Assembly: GCA_047973235.1 (NCBI GenBank)
Contig: JBKEBP010000119.1
Span: 1-8,713, forward strand
Direction: 5' to 3'
Length of the DNA stretch: 8,713 nt
Source: Aequitasia sp047973235
Lineage (GTDB): Bacteria; Bacillota; Clostridia; Lachnospirales; Lachnospiraceae
Shown: piece after piece, positions 1 through 4,790 of the stretch
Layout: every line of letters begins with the position of its first letter
Numbering within the stretch: position 1 is the stretch's first letter
Made by a program: the position numbers and the translations under genes
Notes under the pieces: model-generated
The model's input: the letters and a program-made list of their open reading frames with translations, nothing else
Told to the model about the DNA's origin: nothing
The model's database searches: none

Positions 1-48
1 TTCACGCATTGCTTTTTTCTGTGGTGATTCCTCTCTTCTTCTTGCCAT
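1..48 (-). CDS. IS256-family transposase, N-terminal 16 codons (partial)
   Basis: The gene starts with ATG at 48-46 on the minus strand and runs off the window at position 1. The visible residues are MARRREESPQKKAMRE. This is the N-terminus I associate with IS256-family (Mutator superfamily, DDE-type) transposases of Clostridia. A strong GGAGG ribosome binding site (55-59) lies six bases upstream, and the terminal inverted repeat lies just beyond. The transposase cuts and joins the ends of its own element. The DDE catalytic residues lie outside the window, so whether the gene is intact cannot be judged. The family call rests on this short peptide plus the adjacent terminus. Confidence 0.75.
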   Translation of the reverse strand, partial: MARRREESPQKKAMRE

Positions 49-91
49 AAAAAACCTCCAAACTGTTGTAATTATCTTACATCAGTTTGAA

Positions 92-118
92 GGTTTACAC
101 AATCTTTGGGATAGTCCC
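92..118. repeat. Terminal inverted repeat of the IS256-family element
   Basis: About 27 bases form the outer end of the insertion sequence, with GGGATAGTCCC at positions 108-118 marking the boundary on the plus strand. The partner repeat is outside the window, so the exact repeat length is inferred from the family pattern. The boundary could be one base further out, because a run of four C occupies 116-119. Confidence 0.7.
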
Positions 119-240
119 CTGCGTTCCTCTATTAGACAGTCATATACCACATACATGTCTGATAATATCCAGCAATTCAAAAATATATTAGGTTTTTTTA
201 AACACGGATTTGAAGAAAGAATCCCAAATAGACAAGAACA
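119..240. other. Non-coding stretch between the insertion sequence and DUF3841
   Basis: I find no convincing gene here. A weak inverted repeat (131-138 with 156-163, ATTAGACA/TGTCTGAT) has no T-run on either side, so I do not call it a terminator for DUF3841. A run of seven T at about 192-198 lacks a GC-rich stem. The stretch may be former gene sequence left after the insertion, but nothing recognisable remains. Confidence 0.5.
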
Positions 241-810
241 TTAGCAATAGACTTTTTTAATCCATTCTTTTTTTAGTTGCCAAACGGTAGCAACTTCTTG
301 ATTGTCTTTAGGTGGCAAAGTAAATACACGTTCCCAACTTTTAATGATTTTGTTTTTTATAAAAGGGTAGTAAATTCCTTTGTTCCCCATTGTGATTTCG
401 CTCTCATTAGCAATCCCGTTATTCTTGAGCATAAAGTTATGATTTTGCTCATCCTCGTTATCTATAGGGACATACCAATAGTTGACACGATAGTCCCAAG
501 CATTTTCATTAATTATCAGAATTTCGGATGTAGGGATTTCCAATTCAAGTATTACAGAATTTTCAACAGGCTGGAGCATTAGCTCCTGGTTAACCGATAG
601 CCATACAGGATACTTGAGTGAGTCATCTATTGAAATGTATTTCTTAGCTTCTAAAGTAAACCATTTATACAAATCTAAATAGTATGATGTAATATCACCG
701 TTTTTCTTTTGAATGTATTCTTCTTTTACCGTGTAGACACCGCTGGCGTTTAATTCTTCAAGAACTTCCGGCACCTGTCTTGTCCAAAGTGTGATTCTTT
801 CGCTTTTCAT
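241..810 (-). CDS. DUF3841 family protein
   Basis: A 189-residue soluble protein of unknown function that matches my recollection of the DUF3841 family along its whole length. It begins MKSERITLWTRQVPEVLEEL. The middle has the KYPVWLSVNQELMLQP block (about 84-99), followed by LELEIPTSEILIINENAWDY and a VNYWYVPIDNEDEQNHN block. The C-terminal part has KIIKSWERVFTLPP and ends LKKEWIKKVYC. I see no signal peptide or membrane segment. I chose the ATG at 810 because AAGGGGACC lies about ten bases upstream. An in-frame ATG at 858 would add 16 residues that read as leader DNA. The gene is transcribed away from the YczE-like gene across a shared control region. About 120 bases without genes and then the insertion-sequence end follow it. 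No molecular role can be given. Confidence 0.8.
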   Translation of the reverse strand: MKSERITLWTRQVPEVLEELNASGVYTVKEEYIQKKNGDITSYYLDLYKWFTLEAKKYISIDDSLKYPVWLSVNQELMLQPVENSVILELEIPTSEILIINENAWDYRVNYWYVPIDNEDEQNHNFMLKNNGIANESEITMGNKGIYYPFIKNKIIKSWERVFTLPPKDNQEVATVWQLKKEWIKKVYC

Positions 811-831
811 AGCTGGTCCCCTTGGTGAATT

Positions 832-927
832 GTGTATATTACACCTTATACTATACACTAAGTTTACACATACTGAAACTTTTTAAATGTGTACTATAAG
901 CACAGCAAAATTTTTTAGGAAAGTGTA
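832..927. repeat. Cluster of GTGTA/TACAC pentamers, possible operators
   Basis: GTGTA occurs at 832-836, 889-893 and 923-927, and its complement TACAC at 840-844, 854-858 and 865-869. The first pair forms a palindrome, GTGTA-TAT-TACAC (832-844). Six copies in 96 bases between two divergent genes is more than base composition would give by chance. The copies overlap or flank both candidate promoters. Binding by a regulator is inferred; no adjacent gene is an obvious candidate. Confidence 0.4.
850..878 (-). promoter_or_regulatory. Candidate promoter of the DUF3841 gene
   Basis: On the minus strand a TATAGT -10 box (850-855) follows a weak TTTCAG -35 box (873-878) at 17-bp spacing. Transcription would start about 35 bases before the DUF3841 ATG. 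The boxes lie among the GTGTA/TACAC pentamers of this region, so a DNA-binding protein could control them. The -35 match is poor. Confidence 0.4.
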
Positions 928-954
928 TACAAAAACAGACAATTAGTTTATAAT
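926..954 (+). promoter_or_regulatory. Candidate promoter of the YczE-like gene
   Basis: A perfect TATAAT -10 box at 949-954 stands 17 bp after TATACA (926-931), which matches four of six -35 positions. Transcription would start near 961 and give a leader of roughly 97 nucleotides before the TTG start at 1058. The -35 box overlaps the last GTGTA pentamer. Confidence 0.55.
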
Positions 955-1000
955 AAAAAGCACAATTTTAAATTTGACTTGAATGATGTAATTGTCGACG

Positions 1001-1036
1001 AAACCCGGACTGCTTGCGACAAGTGGCCCGGTTTTT
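1001..1036 (+). promoter_or_regulatory. Terminator-like hairpin in the leader of the YczE-like gene (possible attenuator)
   Basis: The stem pairs 1001-1016 with 1020-1034. AAACC pairs with GGTTT, GG with CC, and CTGCTTG with CAAGTGG, around a CGA loop. One base is bulged and there is one A/C mismatch. A TTTTT run (1032-1036) follows, as in an intrinsic terminator. It lies between the candidate promoter and the TTG start, so it would have to be bypassed for the gene to be expressed. An upstream ACAATT/AATTGT pair (962-967 with 990-995) could form a second helix. I recognise no known riboswitch class. Confidence 0.5.
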
Positions 1037-1057
1037 ATTGTTTTAGGGAGAGGGTAT

Positions 1058-1705
1058 TTGATTAAGAATTATCTTAGGAAAAGCATTATATATGCATTTG
1101 GGTTACTAGTTATGGCATTTGGAGTTACATTATCCATTAACTCAGATTTGGGGGTATCGCCAATCAATTCATTGCCATACATTGTTAGTTTTATTACACA
1201 GATAGATTTGGGGACATGTGTAACTATTGTATTTTCGGTATTTGTGTTTATACAAATAATAATATTAAGACGTGACTTTGCGCTTATTAATTTAACACAG
1301 TTAATATTTTCCGCATTGTTTGGATACTTTGTTGATTTTGCAAAATGGATTGTTGGTGACTTTTCAATTCCAACATACCCGGGAAAGCTTGCAATGCTTC
1401 TTGTAAGTATTGTGATAATGGCTACAGGAGCATGTTTTTATATGGGAGCAGGTCTTATATATATGCCGATGGAAGGCCTCACCTACGTGCTATCAGAGAG
1501 ATTATTTAATAATAAGCCGTTCCATGATATGAAAGTGATAACAGATTGTGCTATAGTTGTAACATCGGTAGTACTTTCGCTTGTTTTTTTAGGTAGATTG
1601 GAAGGGGTAAGAGAAGGGACGATAATCTGCGCACTTTTAATAGGTCGTAGTATGAAGTTCTTACAAAAGCTAATAGGTCCTTCGATTGAAAAAATCTTAT
1701 CATAA
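1058..1705 (+). CDS. YczE/YitT-type integral membrane protein (DUF6198-like)
   Basis: A 215-residue hydrophobic protein with about five or six membrane helices (about 10-27, 51-70, 76-98, 110-132, 159-179 and perhaps 186-198). It carries two motifs I associate with the YczE/YyaS/YitT group: NSDLGVSPINSLPY (28-41) and LEGVREGTIICALLIG (181-196). The length fits the family. The function is unknown; members are often suspected to be transporters. I start it at TTG 1058 because GGGAG (1046-1050) lies seven bases upstream. An earlier in-frame TTG at 992 would force translation through the terminator-like hairpin at 1001-1036 and lacks a binding site. A strong terminator follows, so the gene is probably transcribed alone. 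Its leader hairpin suggests premature termination as a control step. Confidence 0.8.
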   Translation: MIKNYLRKSIIYAFGLLVMAFGVTLSINSDLGVSPINSLPYIVSFITQIDLGTCVTIVFSVFVFIQIIILRRDFALINLTQLIFSALFGYFVDFAKWIVGDFSIPTYPGKLAMLLVSIVIMATGACFYMGAGLIYMPMEGLTYVLSERLFNNKPFHDMKVITDCAIVVTSVVLSLVFLGRLEGVREGTIICALLIGRSMKFLQKLIGPSIEKILS

Positions 1706-1727
1706 ACGTAAAATATAAAATGCGTTT

Positions 1728-1758
1728 ACTCTCTATCAAAAGATAGGGAGTTTTTTTT
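1728..1758 (+). terminator. Intrinsic terminator after the YczE-like gene
   Basis: A ten-base-pair stem (ACTCTCTATC, 1728-1737, with GATAGGGAGT, 1742-1751, including one G-T pair) closes an AAAA loop and is followed by eight T (1751-1758). It begins 22 bases after the stop codon and separates this gene from the DUF5058 operon. Confidence 0.9.
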
Positions 1759-1803
1759 CGTATTGTGGTAAAATTAAAAAAATAAGTAAAGGAGTGGAAG
1801 CAA

Positions 1804-2607
1804 ATGAATCAAACATCAATTGATGCCTACAGAGATAGCGTCAACTCCGGATTTTTGTATTTACTGGTGGGGGTTGTGTTACTGTTCATTACCATTATGT
1901 GCTTCGTTTTTTTAATAAGGAGCTATAGAGCCGGGATACAAATAGGTATGGACAAGAACGTTCTTAGGAAGGCAATTGTGTCGAGTGCAACATTTACACT
2001 TTTGCCAAGTATTAGCATTTTACTGGGAGTTATAGCACTAAGTGGAACCCTTGGATTTCCGTTTTCATGGTTGAGGTTATCAGTAATCGGGGCACTTCAG
2101 TATGAATTAAATGTTGCAGCTATGGCGGCAGAGAGTATAGGGCTATCGGGCTTACAAGTCGGACAAATGAACATAGGAAGCTTTACGACTATAGCTCTTG
2201 TTATGACTGCCGGAATACTAGGGAGCCTGATATGTTGTTTATTTTTTCTTGGCAGATATCTTAAAAAGGTACAAAAGCCTAAGACAACAACTATGGCAAC
2301 GAATTCCAAACCGGGATACGGCACATATGCTACAACTGCTATGTTTATTGGATTATGTGCAGCATATATAGGAGCATACATAGGTGATGCGGCTAGAAAT
2401 GCAAATTTTATGCCCATAGTAACAGCTGTTATTTCAGCGGCTGTCATGGCATTATTTGAATATTTATCTAATAGAAAACAGATGAAAGCACTTGATAATT
2501 TCAGTCTTGCAACTAGTATGCTAATTGCAATGACTGCAATAGTGTTTACCAGCCGGTGCTGCTATGATTCAAACTACGATGGCATTTACTATGGCGCGAG
2601 GTGCTGA
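1804..2607 (+). CDS. DUF5058 family membrane protein with an altered C-terminal tail
   Basis: A 267-residue membrane protein with about six helices (about 17-39, 60-84, 128-150, 174-196, 200-222, 233-249). The family-like blocks are the first helix with a basic RSYRAGIQIG segment, LLPSISILLGVIALSGTLG (66-84) and the closing helix DNFSLATSMLIAMTAIVF (231-248). The ATG at 1804 has AAAGGAG (1788-1794) nine bases before it. The family normally ends soon after this last helix. Here 19 odd residues follow (from T249 to YYGARC), because translation continues out of frame into a peptidase gene. The membrane part looks complete, so the protein may still work. The substrate is unknown. It is the first gene of an apparent operon with the peptidase remnant and an ECF S subunit, which suggests uptake or handling of a small compound, possibly a peptide or amide. 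Confidence 0.75.
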   Translation: MNQTSIDAYRDSVNSGFLYLLVGVVLLFITIMCFVFLIRSYRAGIQIGMDKNVLRKAIVSSATFTLLPSISILLGVIALSGTLGFPFSWLRLSVIGALQYELNVAAMAAESIGLSGLQVGQMNIGSFTTIALVMTAGILGSLICCLFFLGRYLKKVQKPKTTTMATNSKPGYGTYATTAMFIGLCAAYIGAYIGDAARNANFMPIVTAVISAAVMALFEYLSNRKQMKALDNFSLATSMLIAMTAIVFTSRCCYDSNYDGIYYGARC

Positions 2608-3025
2608 CGGCGGAAATGTTTTACCGCAGGAAGCGTATGTAACGGCAAATATGAGATACATTCATCACCAGTCAACCGATGAAAGTATTGCACTAGTATC
2701 TGAAATAGCGAGAAAGTACGATATAGAAACTCAAGTTATATATAAGAATTATCCCGTATCCATAGTGGACTATAAAAGTGAGCAGTTCACGCTTGTTGAA
2801 AGTGCAATTAATGAATTGTTTCCGGGCATAGGTGTAGTGCCTTACCCAATGACCGGCGGAACAGATGCTAAGTTTTATCAAGATATATGCGAAAATTGTA
2901 TAAGATTTGCACCATTATACATAAATGAGCAGCAATACTCAAGTATACATGGAATAGATGAGAATATAAACATCGAAACATTGACAAAAGGGGTAGACTT
3001 TTATAAAAAAATTGTGAATAGTTAA
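2549..3025 (+). pseudogene. M20-family metallopeptidase, C-terminal remnant
   Basis: About 157 residues match the C-terminal third of M20-family carboxypeptidase-like hydrolases. Readable landmarks are AAMIQTTMAFTMARGADGG, NVLPQEAYVTANMRYIHHQS, YPMTGGTDAKFY and QYSSIHGIDENI, which carries the final metal-ligand histidine. Intact members are usually well over 400 residues. The N-terminal domain with the HxD motif and the glutamate and aspartate ligands is missing, so this cannot be an active enzyme. The frame opens only at 2543, after a TAG at 2540-2542. Homology seems to begin around 2549-2561, inside the reading frame of DUF5058. An ATG at 2564 has no ribosome binding site. I infer a deletion that joined the two genes. 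The sequence after the join is undamaged, which suggests a recent event. Confidence 0.8.
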
Positions 3026-3056
3026 AGGAACTTATTCACGAAGAGGAGAGTAGATA

Positions 3057-3629
3057 ATGATGCAAAACAAGAATATTAAAAATATGACACTATCGGCAAT
3101 GTTTATTGCTATCGGAATGGTTTTGCCATTCCTTACGGCACAAATACCACAAATAGGGAATATGCTTTTACCTATGCATATTCCGGTGTTGCTTTGCGGA
3201 CTCATATGTGGTTGGCAATATGGAATGTCAGTTGGATTTATACTGCCAATTATTAGGTATGTAGTATTTGGCATGCCGATACTTATACCAAATGGTATTG
3301 CTATGGCGTGTGAAATGGCAGTATATGGATTAGTAATAGGATTAATATACAATCGTTCAAAATGGAAATGCATACTGTCTCTATATCGTGCAATGCTTGT
3401 ATCTATGCTTGCGGGCAGAATCGTTTGGGGAGTAGTTAGAGTTCTAATGATGGGTCTATCAAGTGAAGCGTTTTCATTTAAAATTTTCATTTCAGGTGCA
3501 TTTCTAACAGCTATGCCGGGCATATTACTACAATTAATTCTTATACCTGCAATTATGTTAGCGCTAAGCAAAACTGGGTTGATTCCATTTTCAACCGGTT
3601 TCAAAAAGAATGACAGAGCACCACTTTAG
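3057..3629 (+). CDS. ECF transporter S component (substrate-binding membrane subunit)
   Basis: A 190-residue membrane protein resembling S components of energy-coupling-factor transporters, which bind a vitamin-like substrate and hand it to a shared ATPase/T-subunit module. Family-like features are a short basic N-terminus followed by TLSAMFIAIGMVLPFL, then LLPMHIPVLLCGLICGWQYG (36-55), IIRYVVFGMPILIPNGIAM and the last helix PGILLQLILIPAIMLAL. I count about six hydrophobic segments. GAGGAGAG (3043-3050) lies six bases before the ATG at 3057; a second ATG follows directly. The gene begins 31 bases after the M20 remnant, so it is probably in the DUF5058 operon. No ATPase or T subunit is present here. 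The substrate cannot be read from the sequence. The last codons form one arm of a terminator hairpin. Confidence 0.8.
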   Translation: MMQNKNIKNMTLSAMFIAIGMVLPFLTAQIPQIGNMLLPMHIPVLLCGLICGWQYGMSVGFILPIIRYVVFGMPILIPNGIAMACEMAVYGLVIGLIYNRSKWKCILSLYRAMLVSMLAGRIVWGVVRVLMMGLSSEAFSFKIFISGAFLTAMPGILLQLILIPAIMLALSKTGLIPFSTGFKKNDRAPL

Positions 3630-3645
3630 TAGTGCTCTGTCATTC
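3603..3645 (-). terminator. Terminator between the converging ECF S and 42-codon genes
   Basis: A 14-base-pair perfect stem (GAATGACAGAGCAC, 3608-3621, with its complement, 3632-3645) is followed on the minus strand by five T (3603-3607). It therefore best terminates the minus-strand small gene, 40 bases downstream of its stop. On the plus strand there is no T-run, but the hairpin could still slow transcripts of the ECF S gene, whose last codons and stop lie inside it. Confidence 0.75.
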
Positions 3646-3685
3646 TGAAATACAAATCATTTTATATAACTATTAAGAAAATCGA

Positions 3686-3814
3686 CTATTTTTTAGAGCG
3701 ACCATGTTTTCTGTTTAATTTAGCCAAATGTTTATTAAGATAATTTTGTCTCAATTCTTTTTCAGCTTCTGTCATTTCGACATGCTCACCATTATTACTA
3801 TTTGATTCCTTCAT
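3686..3814 (-). CDS. Small charged protein of 42 residues, family unknown
   Basis: A short open frame starting MKESNSNNGEHVEMTEAEKE and ending LAKLNRKHGRSKK. It has an acidic first half and a strongly basic tail. The middle (about 14-38) could form one helix. It has no membrane segment or signal peptide and no cysteines. AGAGG (3824-3828) lies nine bases before the ATG. A near-consensus promoter lies just upstream and a terminator just downstream, so I consider it a real single-gene transcript despite its size. It converges with the ECF S gene and is divergent from the DUF2975 cluster. I do not recognise the family. A nucleic-acid-binding or ribosome-associated role would fit the charge pattern but is only a guess. 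Confidence 0.65.
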   Translation of the reverse strand: MKESNSNNGEHVEMTEAEKELRQNYLNKHLAKLNRKHGRSKK

Positions 3815-3832
3815 TTTAATGCGCCTCTTTTC

Positions 3833-3847
3833 TATAATGTAATTATA
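3833..3847. promoter_or_regulatory. Palindrome overlapping the -10 box, possible operator
   Basis: TATAATGTAATTATA is a symmetrical 15-bp sequence with 6-bp arms around a three-base centre. It covers the -10 box and the expected start region of the 42-codon gene, which is a repressor-like position. Such AT-only palindromes can arise by chance in AT-rich DNA, so the operator call is tentative. Confidence 0.35.
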
Positions 3848-3869
3848 GCACTCCTAATTTTAGAATCAA
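3842..3869 (-). promoter_or_regulatory. Promoter of the 42-codon gene
   Basis: Read on the minus strand, TTGATT (3864-3869) and a perfect TATAAT (3842-3847) are separated by 16 bp. The predicted start lies about 20 bases before the ATG at 3814. This is the best-matching sigma-70/sigma-A-type promoter in the window. Confidence 0.75.
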
Positions 3870-3993
3870 GTCAGATGGGGCAAAGTAGAGAAGCGGCCTC
3901 GCCTTCCCTAGAAGATAATTACTGTTTTGGGATATAAATATATCGATAAACAATAAATATATATTGCATATCAGAAAAAAGTGTGTTAATATT

Positions 3994-4050
3994 CTAGCAG
4001 AGGTGAATTGGCAACCGAGGCCCAACCGAGGTTCGGTGTCTGCTAGTTTT
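3994..4050 (+). ncRNA. Structured leader RNA before DUF2975, possible riboswitch or attenuator
   Basis: A perfect 8-bp stem, CTAGCAGA (3994-4001) with TCTGCTAG (4039-4046), is followed by TTTT (4047-4050), as in an intrinsic terminator. The enclosed 37 bases contain AACCGAGG twice (4013-4020 and 4024-4031). Either copy of ACCGA can pair with the single TCGGT (4033-4037), so the two pairings exclude each other. TTGG (4008-4011) can also pair with CCAA (4022-4025), which would put the first copy in a loop and permit a pseudoknot. It ends about 30 bases before the GGAGG site of DUF2975. I match it to no known riboswitch class. Confidence 0.5.
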
Positions 4051-4089
4051 ATATCATTTTATAACTATACGCATGTTGGAGGTTTATCA

Positions 4090-4554
4090 ATGAAGTGGGA
4101 TCATAAAAAATCAATTGTACTGTCTAAGGTATCTGTGATTATATTTTTTGTTTTGTATATTGGAGTGCTTTTTATTTGTACAGATATAAGTAGATTTAGC
4201 GCTAGAATATCATATTGGATATTTAGTGGACTTTCAGAAGACTATGTTTTATTTTTATGTCGAACAGTATATATATGTGCCATACCGATAGGATTGATTT
4301 TGATTATATTATATCGGTTGATACAATCAATCGGAGATGAGCAAATATTTACAGATGCAAACATTAGACGATTACGAATAATAAGTTGGCTATGTATTTT
4401 AGTTGCATTGATTTGTGTCATTGCAAGTGTATGGGGAATTTTCTTCTTGTTTATTGCAGCGTGTGCAGCCTTTATGGGAATCCTTCTACGTGTAATTAAA
4501 AATGTATTCGAGAGAGCACAAGAAATAAAACAAGAGAACGACTATACGATATAA
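4090..4554 (+). CDS. DUF2975 family membrane protein
   Basis: A 154-residue protein with a short basic start (MKWDHKKS) and about four membrane helices: near 12-30, 52-78, 97-117 and 119-137. Between the second and third lies the segment RLIQSIGDEQIFTDANIRRLR, with the FT..N...LR pattern I associate with DUF2975. The function is unknown. Members are commonly paired with a small Xre-type regulator directly downstream, as here. TTGGAGGT (4076-4083) lies six bases before the ATG at 4090. An in-frame ATG at 3964 would place codons inside the leader hairpin and has no binding site. The regulator gene starts 13 bases after the stop, so the two are likely co-transcribed and their proteins may cooperate, for example by membrane sequestration of the regulator. 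That last point is inference. Confidence 0.85.
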   Translation: MKWDHKKSIVLSKVSVIIFFVLYIGVLFICTDISRFSARISYWIFSGLSEDYVLFLCRTVYICAIPIGLILIILYRLIQSIGDEQIFTDANIRRLRIISWLCILVALICVIASVWGIFFLFIAACAAFMGILLRVIKNVFERAQEIKQENDYTI

Positions 4555-4567
4555 GTGGGGTGATATT

Positions 4568-4786
4568 ATGAGAATTGTAGTTAATATAGACGTTATGATG
4601 GCAAAGAGAAAGATATCATCCGGTGAACTGGCGGCAAGACTTGGAATCACAGCGGCAAATTTATCAATACTTAAAAATAATAAGGCAAAAGCAATAAGAT
4701 TCTCTACACTTGAAGCTATATGTAGAGAATTAAGTTGTCAACCGGGAGATATATTGGAATACGTAGAGGATGGAGGGAAGGAGTAA
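4568..4786 (+). CDS. Small Xre/YozG-like helix-turn-helix regulator
   Basis: A 72-residue DNA-binding protein consisting almost only of a Cro/C1-type helix-turn-helix domain. It starts MRIVVNIDVMMAKRKISSGE. The helix-turn-helix covers about residues 18-45 (ELAARLGITAANLSILKNNK), followed by IRFSTLEAICRELSCQPGDI and a short acidic end. This is the layout of YozG-like regulators that usually accompany DUF2975 genes. A GGGGTGA site lies just before the ATG. Its stop codon (4784-4786) directly follows the GGAAGGAG binding site of the next gene, which indicates tight translational coupling. It probably controls its own operon. A likely operator was not identified. Confidence 0.88.
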   Translation: MRIVVNIDVMMAKRKISSGELAARLGITAANLSILKNNKAKAIRFSTLEAICRELSCQPGDILEYVEDGGKE

Positions 4787-4790
4787 CGCT

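Larger units (their letters stand above)
1..118 (-). mobile_element. IS256-family insertion sequence, one terminal part only
   Basis: The stretch holds the 5' start of a transposase gene on the minus strand and, outside it, a terminal inverted repeat. Read inward from position 118, the end begins GGGACTATCCCAAAGATTGT and continues to about position 92. This is the style of terminus I know from IS256-type elements of Clostridia. The element continues beyond position 1, so its other end and the target duplication cannot be checked. The 8-9 bases just outside, starting at about 119, would be one copy of that duplication. The insertion lies downstream of the DUF3841 gene and breaks no gene visible here. 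Confidence 0.8.

Noticed and set aside
131..163. Inverted repeat ATTAGACA/TGTCTGAT as a possible terminator of DUF3841
   Set aside because: The stem is short with a 17-base loop, and no T-run follows on either strand.
992..1057. Upstream TTG start that would extend the YczE-like protein by 22 residues
   Set aside because: It lacks a ribosome binding site and its codons run through the terminator-like hairpin. The TTG at 1058 has GGGAG at good distance and gives the usual family length.
1769..1774. TAAAAT as a -10 box for the DUF5058 operon
   Set aside because: No acceptable -35 box stands at the right distance, because that position falls in the preceding terminator stem. The promoter of this operon remains unidentified.
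2097..2447. Minus-strand open frame of 116 codons opposite DUF5058
   Set aside because: It is a shadow of the DUF5058 gene with no start signals.
3032..3604. Long open frame on the minus strand opposite the ECF S gene (190 codons)
   Set aside because: It is the antisense of a well-supported membrane protein gene, has no ribosome binding site and resembles no family.
3890..3930. GC-rich patch with a short GAAGCG/CGCCTTC hairpin between the 42-codon gene and the DUF2975 leader
   Set aside because: The stem is imperfect and lacks a T-run or a conserved context. I see no feature to assign.
3964..4089. Upstream ATG that would extend the DUF2975 protein by 42 residues
   Set aside because: The extra codons cover the leader hairpin and have no binding site. 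GGAGG lies six bases before the ATG at 4090.
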